5,440 nt of DNA from Oscillospiraceae bacterium (GTDB lineage: Bacteria > Bacillota > Clostridia > Oscillospirales > Acutalibacteraceae): positions 1-5,440 of the forward strand of contig JAFLUK010000099.1 in assembly GCA_022508865.1 (NCBI GenBank). The letters run 5' to 3'. The notes below the pieces were generated by a model that saw nothing but the letters and a program-made list of their open reading frames with translations, was not told the DNA's origin and did no database searches. This document shows, piece after piece, positions 1-5,272 of the stretch. Numbering within the stretch: the stretch's first letter is position 1; each line of letters opens with the position of its first letter. The translations under genes and the position numbers were made by a program.

Positions 1-1
1 A

Positions 2-289
2 GTTTTTATAACGGGTAAAGAAGATGGGGCTTATTTCCATGCTCAAACCAGAAGTAATGGTACCGGAAATATTATTATAATTATATATGGTGATGTTGAC
101 CTAGATGGCGAAGTAAGCTATAATGATGCCACATTGGTGAGTCAGTATGTTAACAATACAGTTCAATTATCGACACAACAGATGGTATTGGCTGATGTTA
201 ATGGAGATGGTTATGTAGATAATGACGATGCTACACTGATTGTAAGTTATGTCAACGGCAATATCAATCAATTTCCTGTTGAATACTAG
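2..289 (+). CDS. C-terminal end of a secreted dockerin-domain protein (partial)
   Basis: The reading frame is open from the left edge to a TAG stop and gives 95 residues with no start in the window, so the N-terminal part lies outside. Visible residues 30-86 form a type I dockerin with two EF-hand-like calcium loops: one at residues 31-42 (D31, D33, D35, G36, D42) and one at 65-76 (D65, N67, D69, G70, D76). Each loop is followed by a helix beginning 'DATL' and containing S-x-Y-V. In this family the dockerin plugs an enzyme or structural protein into a cohesin on a scaffoldin or cell-surface protein. 'DATL' helices are common in Ruminococcus-type dockerins. The residues at loop positions 10-11 differ between the repeats (YN and ND), so the two faces may not be equivalent. 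The first 29 visible residues belong to an unidentified upstream module. The next gene starts 11 bases after the stop, so the two are probably co-transcribed. The dockerin call is firm; the catalytic or structural role of the whole protein cannot be seen. Confidence 0.9.
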   Translation, partial: VFITGKEDGAYFHAQTRSNGTGNIIIIIYGDVDLDGEVSYNDATLVSQYVNNTVQLSTQQMVLADVNGDGYVDNDDATLIVSYVNGNINQFPVEY

Positions 290-300
290 GAGGTGCTTTT

Positions 301-1488
301 ATGAAAAAATTATTATCAATCCTTATATCAATACTTATTTTCTGTTCAGCAGTATTGGGTGCAACTGTTTATGCAGAATCAACTCAAGGAGAGAAAAAGG
401 AATTGACCGTTACTTGTATGGAGGGTCACGAAAGATACACGATAAAAGTTGGCTATGGGGAACATTTTAACAAGGTTTTTACCCCTGCAAAGGACATGAC
501 GATAGTTGGTCCGGCTGCTGTAATGGGTAATGATAAATATATATGGAATAATAGCAAGATTAAGGGCTCTTATGAGGTAGATATACCCTGTGTTACCGAC
601 AATGTTTTTATCGGCTTGCATTATAACAGCACAGTGCCGGAGCATATTGTGCAGGGTGATTATGGTTATGTAGGGCTTACTCACAACAATATGGCTAACG
701 TATCCTTTTATCAGAGATTGAGTAATGGAACTGATTATCCTATAACTTGTCCTGTATACCGACAGGTTATCAGACCCGACAAGGAGATTGTTATAAAGCC
801 TGACGAAGGATACGAAATTGTATCACTAAATGCCTATAAAGATAAAGATGCTGTGAAGGTAGAAGTAAAAAAATTACCTGATGGTTCATATATTTTAGAT
901 GGTGATTACATGTTTAACATGCACCTTGAGGGTGTAGTTGTTTCTGTTGAGTCGGAAATAAAGGCAAAAGAAATCACCCTTTCGGCAAATAAGGCCGCCA
1001 TTGACGTAGGCAAAACAAAAACTTTAAAAGCAACTATATCACCAAGCGATGCTACAATTAAAGATGTTAAGTGGCAGTCAAATAACACAAAGGTTGCAAC
1101 CGTTGACGAGAATGGCAAGGTAACTGCTGTTAAAAAAGGAACAGCCACAATTACCGCTACTGCTCTTGACGGTTCAGGTGTAAAGGCAAAATGCAGTATT
1201 ACTGTAAAACAGCCTGTAAAGTCAATTAAACTCAATGTAAAAACAAAAACAATTAAGGTTGGACAGAAGCTGAAAATCAAGGCAACGGTAAAGCCTGACA
1301 ATGCCAATGACAAATATGTAAAGTGGATAGCAAATAACAATAAAATAAAATTGTCTGCTATAAAGACAAAATCAGGCAAATACAACACCGTAACGGCAAA
1401 AAAAGTTGGCAAAACAAACATTACCGTTAAACCAAACGACGGAAGCAAGATATCTGTAAGCTGTAAAATTACTGTTAAAAAGAAGTAA
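301..1488 (+). CDS. Exported protein with two C-terminal BIG2 Ig-like domains
   Basis: A 395-residue protein. The ATG start is fixed by AGGAGGT at 288-294, which overlaps the stop of the dockerin gene. Residues 1-25 form a typical Sec signal peptide: KK, then a hydrophobic core, with likely cleavage after VYA (residue 25). There is no lipobox. Residues 26-155 are an unassigned, apparently beta-rich region. Residues about 160-218 (GYEIVSLNAY...DGSYIL...GVVVSVE) resemble the InlB B-repeat-like modules of Gram-positive surface proteins. Residues 221-302 and 306-393 are two BIG2-type Ig-like domains, recognisable by 'L..G.t..l.ati.P..a....vkW.s.n...a.vd..G.vtavk.Gtatita'. The second is divergent and very Lys-rich. 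No LPXTG motif, membrane anchor or dockerin is present, so the protein is secreted or held non-covalently. BIG2 domains usually act as spacers or adhesive modules in adhesins and extracellular enzymes. No catalytic domain is recognised. The dockerin neighbour suggests a joint extracellular role, but this is inference. Confidence 0.9.
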   Translation: MKKLLSILISILIFCSAVLGATVYAESTQGEKKELTVTCMEGHERYTIKVGYGEHFNKVFTPAKDMTIVGPAAVMGNDKYIWNNSKIKGSYEVDIPCVTDNVFIGLHYNSTVPEHIVQGDYGYVGLTHNNMANVSFYQRLSNGTDYPITCPVYRQVIRPDKEIVIKPDEGYEIVSLNAYKDKDAVKVEVKKLPDGSYILDGDYMFNMHLEGVVVSVESEIKAKEITLSANKAAIDVGKTKTLKATISPSDATIKDVKWQSNNTKVATVDENGKVTAVKKGTATITATALDGSGVKAKCSITVKQPVKSIKLNVKTKTIKVGQKLKIKATVKPDNANDKYVKWIANNNKIKLSAIKTKSGKYNTVTAKKVGKTNITVKPNDGSKISVSCKITVKKK

Positions 1489-1503
1489 AATTCTATATTT
1501 CTA

Positions 1504-1542
1504 TAAAGGTCACCGATTGTTTCTCGGTGACCTTTACTTTTT
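1504..1542 (+). terminator. Intrinsic terminator of the dockerin/BIG2 operon
   Basis: A perfect 13-bp stem pairs 1504-1516 (TAAAGGTCACCGA) with 1524-1536 around a 7-base loop (1517-1523). It is followed by CTTTTT at 1537-1542. It starts 15 bases after the BIG2 gene stop and ends just before the polymerase promoter, so it insulates the two transcription units. Confidence 0.9.
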
Positions 1543-1557
1543 ACCTGAAAAATCCTA

Positions 1558-1586
1558 TTGACATTAACAAACAATTGTTCTATAAT
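1558..1586 (+). promoter_or_regulatory. Sigma-A promoter of the Y-family polymerase operon
   Basis: TTGACA at 1558-1563 and TATAAT at 1581-1586 are both perfect consensus hexamers with a 17-base spacer. Transcription would start near 1592-1594, giving a leader of about 35 bases. A promoter this strong would need a repressor, which fits the LexA-type boxes found on it. Confidence 0.9.
1568..1581 (+). promoter_or_regulatory. Possible second, weaker LexA box in the promoter spacer
   Basis: CAAAC-AATT-GTTCT matches the consensus CGAAC-N4-GTTCG at all but two positions, and its right half GTTC is intact. It fills the spacer between the -35 and -10 hexamers. Its centre lies 24 bp from that of the box at 1592-1605. 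The site is weaker and AT-rich, so it could be fortuitous. Confidence 0.45.
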
Positions 1587-1591
1587 ATACT

Positions 1592-1605
1592 CGAACAAAA
1601 ATTCG
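1592..1605 (+). promoter_or_regulatory. LexA (SOS) box at the polymerase transcription start
   Basis: CGAAC-AAAA-ATTCG differs by one base from the Gram-positive LexA/DinR consensus CGAAC-N4-GTTCG. It begins 5 bases after the -10 hexamer, covering the expected start of transcription, where a bound repressor would block initiation. Its position on the promoter of a damage-tolerance polymerase makes chance unlikely. Confidence 0.8.
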
Positions 1606-1628
1606 ATTATTGTTGTGAGATGATTATT

Positions 1629-2867
1629 TTGAGGACTATATTACATAGTGACTGCAACGGATTCTATGCAAGTGTAGAGTCTCTTCTCCACCCTGAACTG
1701 CGGGGCAAACCTTTGGCTGTTGCAGGAGATGCAGAAAACAGACATGGTATTATTCTTGCAAAAAATGAAGAGGCGAAAAAATATGGGGTTAAAACAGGTG
1801 AGGCTATCTGGATAGCAAAAAAGAAATGTCCTGAATTGCAAATTTCCGAACCACACTTCGACCAATATATGAGATATTCTAAACTTACAAAGCAAATGTA
1901 TGCAGAATACACCGACAGGGTTGAATCCTTTGGTTTAGATGAGGCTTGGCTTGATGTGACGGGAAATAACCGAAGCGGCTATGAAATTGCCCGGGAAATC
2001 AAAGAAAGGGTAAAATACGAACTGGGAATTACTGTAAGCATTGGAGTTAGCTTTAACAAAATTTTTGCCAAGTTGGGTAGCGACTACAAAAAACCTGATG
2101 CAATTACAAAAATTGATTTTGAAGGAAAGGACAGCTATAAAACAAAAATATGGCAACTCCCTTGCGAGGATTTACTGTATGTGGGCAGAGCAACCAAGAA
2201 AAAACTGCACACAATGGGGATTTATACCATAGGTGATATAGCTGTTACCCATGTGAATATTTTAAAAAGTAATCTGGGCAAATGGGGCGAAACTCTCCAC
2301 AGCTTTGCAAACGGACTTGACTCCTCCCCTGTTGCTCAATTTGACCAAAGACCTGATGTTAAGTCAATCGGCAACTCCACCACCACACCAAGGGATTTGT
2401 GCAATTACGAGGACACCAAAATGATTATCCATATTCTCTGCGACAGTGTGTCAAGGAGACTTAGGGAATCGGGATTCAGGGCAGGAACAGTGACAATTTC
2501 TGTAAGAGATAAGGAGCTTTTTTCATTTACAAGGCAGGGACAGCTAAAAAACTTTTCTAATCATACAAAGGATATCAGAGATAAAGCATTGGAGCTTTTC
2601 AGAAACAATTACAGCTTTAAAAAGCCTGTTCGGTCACTGGGAGTGTCTGTTTCCAAGTTGATTGCCGACTCTGCCCCATTGCAGCTTTCTTTTTTTGAAA
2701 GAGAAGACAAGCACATCAGGGAAGAAAATCTTGACAAAGCTCTTGACGGTCTCAAAAACAGATTTGGCAGTTTTGCAGTACGACCTGCTTTTTTGATGAA
2801 AGACGTAAATTTGTCCTTAATCAATCCAAAGGATGACCATATTATTCACCCTGTAGGGTACTTTTGA
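1629..2867 (+). CDS. dinB: Y-family DNA polymerase (DinB / DNA polymerase IV type)
   Basis: Translesion polymerase that copies past damaged bases with low fidelity. With the TTG start at 1629 it has 412 residues and begins MRTILHSDCNGFYASVE, the usual family N-terminus. GAGATGAT at 1617-1624 is a weak ribosome binding site. An in-frame ATG at 1620 would add only three residues and cannot be excluded. Catalytic residues are visible: D8 in motif HSDCNGFYASVE and D104-E105 in FGLDEAWLDVT. Y13 sits at the steric-gate position that excludes ribonucleotides. The palm-domain motif SIGVSFNKIFAKLGSDYKKP is at 137-156. The helix-hairpin-helix thumb region is around 180-205 (LLYVGRATKKKLHTMGIYTIGDIA). 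The little-finger domain covers about 243-350. QLSFF at 352-356 is a good beta-clamp-binding motif. Length and motifs are complete, so the enzyme should be active. The promoter carries LexA-type boxes, so SOS induction is expected. It is followed 14 bases later by a small unknown gene. Confidence 0.93.
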   Translation: MRTILHSDCNGFYASVESLLHPELRGKPLAVAGDAENRHGIILAKNEEAKKYGVKTGEAIWIAKKKCPELQISEPHFDQYMRYSKLTKQMYAEYTDRVESFGLDEAWLDVTGNNRSGYEIAREIKERVKYELGITVSIGVSFNKIFAKLGSDYKKPDAITKIDFEGKDSYKTKIWQLPCEDLLYVGRATKKKLHTMGIYTIGDIAVTHVNILKSNLGKWGETLHSFANGLDSSPVAQFDQRPDVKSIGNSTTTPRDLCNYEDTKMIIHILCDSVSRRLRESGFRAGTVTISVRDKELFSFTRQGQLKNFSNHTKDIRDKALELFRNNYSFKKPVRSLGVSVSKLIADSAPLQLSFFEREDKHIREENLDKALDGLKNRFGSFAVRPAFLMKDVNLSLINPKDDHIIHPVGYF

Positions 2868-2881
2868 TTTTTGAGGTTTGT

Positions 2882-3112
2882 ATGAAGAAATATGTAAGTG
2901 TTACGGCAAAATTTGATGAGGACGGCAATCTGCTTCCTCTGACTATAAATTGGAATGACGGACGAAAATTTAATATTGACAAAATTACCGACATTCGCTT
3001 TGCAAGTTCTCTGAAAAGCGGTGGTACGGGAATGCGCTACACCTGCTCTATTGCAAACCACACAAGGTATCTTTATCTGGAGGATAACAGATGGTTTATC
3101 GAATCCACATAA
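2882..3112 (+). CDS. Small conserved-looking protein downstream of dinB, function unknown
   Basis: A 76-residue soluble protein starting MKKYVSVTAKFDEDGNLLPL. The ATG is chosen because GAGG at 2873-2876 sits 5 bases upstream. A longer reading from TTG 2864 would overlap dinB and place that site inside the gene. No signal peptide, membrane segment or cysteine cluster is seen (one Cys, residue 55). The pattern is alternating beta strands: VSVTAKFDEDGNLLPLTINWNDGR, then KITDIRFASSLKSGGTGMRYTC, then TRYLYLEDNRWFIE. This suggests a small beta-barrel or SH3-like fold, ending in a conserved-looking 'YLEDNRWFIE' tail. It lies 14 bases after dinB with no terminator or promoter between, so it is almost certainly co-transcribed and SOS-induced. 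I recall similar small genes beside Y-family polymerases (possibly DUF6504-like), but I could not check this. A role in polymerase control or DNA binding is a guess. Confidence 0.82.
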   Translation: MKKYVSVTAKFDEDGNLLPLTINWNDGRKFNIDKITDIRFASSLKSGGTGMRYTCSIANHTRYLYLEDNRWFIEST

Positions 3113-3140
3113 TTACTTTGTGCAGTAAAACACGAAAATT

Positions 3141-3189
3141 AAATAAAAAATAACACCCATCAAGAAAAACTCCTTGATGGGCTGTGTTA
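3141..3189 (-). terminator. Intrinsic terminator of the arsR-arsP-thioredoxin operon
   Basis: The 9-bp stem CCCATCAAG (3156-3164) pairs with CTTGATGGG (3173-3181) around an 8-base loop. It is lengthened by TAACA (3151-3155) pairing with TGTTA (3185-3189) across a 3-base bulge. On the - strand the stem is followed by TTTTTTATTT (3150-3141), a good tail. The + side has no T run. It therefore mainly ends the leftward operon, although the hairpin may also slow transcription arriving from dinB. Confidence 0.85.
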
Positions 3190-3237
3190 GTGGGAAATAT
3201 CCTAATTAAATGATACTTCACCGGTTAGATTTATAAG

Positions 3238-3615
3238 TTAGAAACCCAGCTTATGCAAAAGCTTCTCTACATCGGTTGCTTTCAGAACTTTCCCCATAGA
3301 TACAACTTTTTCATTAACAACAATGGCAGGCATACTCATTACGCCGTACTCCATTATCTTTTGCATATCTGTGATATATTCCACTTCCACGGATAAACCC
3401 ATTGCTTTTACTGCTTCTTTTGCATTTTCGTATTGTGCGTGACAAGATTTACAACCTGCGCCTAACACCTTAATACAGCAAATTCCATCCTTTGCTTCGG
3501 GACAGCATTCCTTTGTGATTTCTTCTGCTTCACTTGAGGAGCAACCGCAGTTGCAGGTACAAGCAGGAGTTTTCTTTTCATTTTCCTTTTTCTTTCCAAA
3601 ATTGAACAGTGCCAT
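3238..3615 (-). CDS. Thioredoxin-like redox protein (redox-active disulfide protein 2 type) with Cys-rich N-terminus
   Basis: A 125-residue cytosolic protein. The start is ATG at 3615, eight bases after GGAGGT; TTG 3621 is too close to that site. Residues 46-123 match the small thioredoxin-fold family known as redox-active disulfide protein 2 (thioredoxin_3). It has beta strand IKVLGAG, active site C55-K-S-C58 followed by His59, and helix AQYENAKEAVKAMG. Then come YITDMQKIMEYGV, the cis-proline loop SMPAIVV with P96, and a strand-helix end. The N-terminal 45 residues are unusual: a lysine-rich start (KKKENEKK), then CTCNCGC (C19, C21, C23, C25), C37-C38 and C46-C47. That makes eight cysteines before the active site, a likely soft-metal or metalloid binding tail. 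It is the last gene of the arsR-arsP operon. Such proteins often sit beside ArsP-type permeases, which suggests thiol exchange with, or delivery of, the exported arsenical. The family call is firm; the role is inferred. Confidence 0.88.
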   Translation of the reverse strand: MALFNFGKKKENEKKTPACTCNCGCSSSEAEEITKECCPEAKDGICCIKVLGAGCKSCHAQYENAKEAVKAMGLSVEVEYITDMQKIMEYGVMSMPAIVVNEKVVSMGKVLKATDVEKLLHKLGF

Positions 3616-3623
3616 AATCAATT

Positions 3624-3629
3624 ACCTCC
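3624..3629 (-). promoter_or_regulatory. Ribosome binding site fixing the thioredoxin-like gene start
   Basis: The - strand reads GGAGGT here, 8 bases before ATG at 3615 but only 2 bases before the in-frame TTG at 3621. The ATG is therefore the start. Confidence 0.85.
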
Positions 3630-3721
3630 AAAAATTATTTTATTGATTTATTTATTATCGTTTGTTAGTTTCTCTGCTAGGCTATCATTTTAGAAGAGAA
3701 AATTCATAAAAATATGTTCTT

Positions 3722-3754
3722 TGGCATACAACAGTAATTTTTCGATGTATGCCA
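3722..3754 (-). other. Inverted repeat in the arsP-thioredoxin intergenic gap
   Basis: A perfect 9-bp stem pairs TGGCATACA (3722-3730) with TGTATGCCA (3746-3754) around a 15-base loop. It begins 17 bases past the permease stop. On the - strand no T run follows directly, so it is not a standard terminator of the operon. It may be an RNA-processing or stability element that sets the level of the last gene. The rest of the 155-base gap is AT-rich, with no convincing promoter and no credible small gene. Confidence 0.55.
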
Positions 3755-3770
3755 TTTTTCATATCTCTTT

Positions 3771-4784
3771 CTAAACAATCAAATGTTGTATGATATTAAA
3801 GAAATAACCTACAATAATAATACCCACTGTGCATATTGCGATAAAAATACCCAGCAACCTCGGTTTTACTGCTTTACGAAGCATAACCATAGAAGGCAGT
3901 GACAAGGTGGTAACCCCCATCATAAAGGACAGCACAACACCTAGTGGTGCGCCTTTTGCAAGCAATGCTTCCGCAATAGGAATGGTACCGAAAATATCAG
4001 CGTACATAGGAATGCCTGCGACAGTTGCCAGAATAACGCCAAAGGGATTGTTGTCGCCCAATATCTTTACAATAAACTCTTCGGGAATCCAGTTATGGAT
4101 AACCGCACCGATACCTACACCAATTAAGACATATGGGGCAACCTTTTTTGCAGTTCCAATAACCTGTTCCCAAGCGAATTTCATACGATCTTTGAAAAAT
4201 AATTCTTCTTGCGGTACATCTAAAGTACGACCATTTCTGATGTATTCTTCCACTTGATTATCAAGGTGCAGTTTTTCAATTAAAGTACCGCCTGCAACGG
4301 CAATCACCAGCCCTAGTACAACGTAAATAACTGCGACTTTCCAACCAAAAATACTAGTTAAAAGCACAAGACTTCCCAGATCCACCATAGGGGAAGAAAT
4401 CAGGAACGAGAATGTTACCCCCAGTGGTAAGCCTGCGCTTGTAAATCCGATAAACAACGGAATGGACGAGCAAGAACAAAACGGCGTTACAGTACCAAGC
4501 AAAGCAGCTATTATATTTGCACCAACACCATGAAATCGTCCAAGAATCTTTTTTGTTCGCTCTGGCGGGAAGTAGCTTTGAATATAGGATATAACAAATA
4601 TCAAAACCACAAGCAAAACCATAATTTTGATTGTATCATATATGAAAAATTGCACACTGCCGCCTACCTTATCTGTGGTATCTAAACCGCAGGCATTCAA
4701 AATTGTGGATATAAGCCGGCTTAACCAGTTCATACCGAGGACTTCATTTTGAATAAAGTCCCATATATTTTTTAGCGCTTCCAA
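3771..4784 (-). CDS. arsP: ArsP-type permease (organoarsenical/metalloid efflux, PF03773 family)
   Basis: A 337-residue integral membrane protein. The start is TTG at 4784, nine bases after AGGAGG. Hydrophobic segments lie at about 52-68, 88-100, 106-131, 136-168, 215-230, 248-262, 281-299 and 309-328. This agrees with the roughly eight-helix permease family once called DUF318. Signature stretches are TPFCSCSSIPLF (100-111, with C103 and C105), LISSPMVDLG (128-137), and GIPMYADIFGTIPIAEAL followed by LGVVLSFMMGVTTLSLPS in the C-terminal half. The two halves resemble each other, as expected of an inverted-repeat transporter. A hydrophilic loop (170-208) separates them. Characterised members such as Campylobacter ArsP export trivalent methyl and aromatic arsenicals, and conserved cysteines bind the substrate. 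Here arsR lies upstream and a Cys-rich redox protein downstream, which supports a thiol-reactive metalloid substrate. Many homologues are untested, so another soft metal or a sulfur compound is possible. Confidence 0.88.
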   Translation of the reverse strand: MEALKNIWDFIQNEVLGMNWLSRLISTILNACGLDTTDKVGGSVQFFIYDTIKIMVLLVVLIFVISYIQSYFPPERTKKILGRFHGVGANIIAALLGTVTPFCSCSSIPLFIGFTSAGLPLGVTFSFLISSPMVDLGSLVLLTSIFGWKVAVIYVVLGLVIAVAGGTLIEKLHLDNQVEEYIRNGRTLDVPQEELFFKDRMKFAWEQVIGTAKKVAPYVLIGVGIGAVIHNWIPEEFIVKILGDNNPFGVILATVAGIPMYADIFGTIPIAEALLAKGAPLGVVLSFMMGVTTLSLPSMVMLRKAVKPRLLGIFIAICTVGIIIVGYFFNIIQHLIV

Positions 4785-4793
4785 TAGAAAAAT

Positions 4794-4799
4794 CCTCCT
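4794..4799 (-). promoter_or_regulatory. Ribosome binding site supporting the TTG start of arsP
   Basis: The - strand reads AGGAGG, 9 bases before TTG at 4784. No in-frame ATG lies near, so the rare TTG start is supported by this perfect site. Confidence 0.8.
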
Positions 4800-4814
4800 A
4801 TCACATATTGTTAT

Positions 4815-4830
4815 ATTGAAATATATCTAT
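4815..4830 (-). promoter_or_regulatory. Third candidate ArsR operator, upstream of arsP
   Basis: The - strand reads ATAGATATATTTCAAT. It matches the operator copy at 5233-5248 in 14 of 16 positions, with the same half-sites ATAGA and TCAAT six bases apart. It lies 15 bases upstream of the arsP ribosome binding site. A TATAAA at 4847-4842 could be the -10 of an internal promoter whose start would fall by this site, but no good -35 is seen. AT-rich context makes chance resemblance possible. Confidence 0.5.
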
Positions 4831-4844
4831 CTATCAGTAGTTTT

Positions 4845-4896
4845 ATAAGCCGTGTGGAAAAGCATTTGTAATCTCACTTTTCGGGGCACGGCTTAT
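4845..4896 (-). other. Large hairpin spanning the arsR stop codon
   Basis: A perfect 10-bp inverted repeat pairs ATAAGCCGTG (4845-4854) with CACGGCTTAT (4887-4896). It encloses a second 6-bp stem on the - strand, GAAAAG with CTTTTC, around a 14-base loop. The arsR TGA (4876-4874) lies at the edge of that loop. No T run follows, so it does not look like a terminator. It could protect or process the mRNA between arsR and arsP. Confidence 0.6.
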
Positions 4897-5197
4897 CTAA
4901 ATCCCAACAAGTTATTTTGGTGAGTTTCTGTAAGCACTCCATCGCAATTTCTGCACCATCGGAAGAAATGGAATAGTGCATCCATTTTCCCTCTTTACGT
5001 CCAACTACAACACCGGAATCACAAAGAATCTTCATATGGTGAGATAGCGTAGGTTGTGTTACATTAATTTCTTCCAACAGTTTACAGCCGCACTTTTCAC
5101 CTGTCGACAGCAATTTAAGAATAGAAATGCGGTTTTCATCGCAAAATGCTTTGAAAATTTCAGCCATTTTCTTTTCGTTCAGTTCCAGAACACTCAC
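4874..5197 (-). CDS. arsR: ArsR-family thiol-metalloid-responsive repressor
   Basis: With the GTG start at 5197 it has 107 residues. The winged-helix fold is clear: MAEIFKAFCDENRISILKLL (11-30), a helix-turn-helix with recognition helix QPTLSHHMKIL (48-58), and wing GVVVGRKEGKWMHYSI (62-77). C36-x-C38 in GEKCGCKLLEE sits at the alpha-3 position where classical ArsR proteins bind As(III) through ELCVCDL. More cysteines occur at 19, 59 and 88, and C97 and C104 lie in a C-terminal tail, so several thiol sites are possible. The start is uncertain. GAGGTGA (5200-5194) overlaps the GTG and is spaced better for CTG 5188; ATG 5167 would give 97 residues and keep the fold. TTG 5257 lies upstream of the promoter and is excluded. 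It heads the operon with arsP and the Cys-rich thioredoxin-like gene, and its promoter carries dyad operators, so autoregulation is expected. Confidence 0.9.
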   Translation of the reverse strand: MSVLELNEKKMAEIFKAFCDENRISILKLLSTGEKCGCKLLEEINVTQPTLSHHMKILCDSGVVVGRKEGKWMHYSISSDGAEIAMECLQKLTKITCWDLDKPCPEK

Positions 5198-5202
5198 CTC
5201 AC

Positions 5203-5218
5203 ATAGATATCTGTCTAT
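5203..5218 (-). promoter_or_regulatory. ArsR operator A (downstream of the -10)
   Basis: The perfect dyad ATAGA-TATCTG-TCTAT is read on the + strand. It lies directly downstream of the -10 hexamer and covers the expected transcription start of arsR, the usual place for an ArsR-family repressor. It shares the 13-base core ATAGATATCTGTC (one mismatch) with operator B, centred 30 bp away. Confidence 0.7.
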
Positions 5219-5247
5219 ATTATATGCAACATATAGATATTTGTCAA
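5219..5247 (-). promoter_or_regulatory. Sigma-A promoter of the arsR operon
   Basis: On the - strand TTGACA (5247-5242) and TATAAT (5224-5219) are perfect consensus hexamers with a 17-base spacer. Transcription should start near 5212, giving an arsR leader of about 15 bases to the GTG. Two dyad repeats flank the -10, one of them covering the -35, so the promoter is strong but repressible. Confidence 0.92.
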
Positions 5248-5248
5248 T
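5233..5248 (-). promoter_or_regulatory. ArsR operator B (covering the -35)
   Basis: ATAGA-TATTTG-TCAAT on the + strand is a copy of operator A with one half-site mismatch. It overlaps the whole -35 hexamer. The 30-bp centre spacing is close to three helical turns, so repressors on A and B would lie on the same face of the DNA. Confidence 0.65.
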
Positions 5249-5272
5249 GAGTCGCAAATAGTTTTATACTAT

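Noticed and set aside
906..1598. Long - strand open frame opposite the BIG2 gene (230 residues)
   Set aside because: It is antisense to two clear Ig-like domains, has no ribosome binding site, and its hydrophobic composition is what the complement of Lys/Thr-rich coding DNA gives.
1527..1628. A longer N-terminus for the polymerase starting at GTG 1527
   Set aside because: That codon lies inside the terminator stem and upstream of the -35 and -10 hexamers, and the extra residues do not resemble the family.
3151..3189. Terminator for the + strand dinB operon
   Set aside because: No T run follows on the + strand, whereas a clear tail lies on the - side. It is assigned to the leftward operon, with at most a minor effect on dinB read-through.
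3685..3762. A 25-residue - strand frame starting just after arsP
   Set aside because: Its only purine-rich site is 2 bases from the ATG, it runs through the hairpin, and its sequence has no recognisable features.
3829..4257. + strand open frame opposite arsP (142 residues)
   Set aside because: It is antisense to a strongly supported membrane protein and has no promoter, ribosome binding site or family resemblance.
5198..5257. N-terminal extension of ArsR from TTG 5257
   Set aside because: It would begin upstream of the perfect promoter and be translated from operator DNA; ArsR homology begins near residue 8 of the shorter form.
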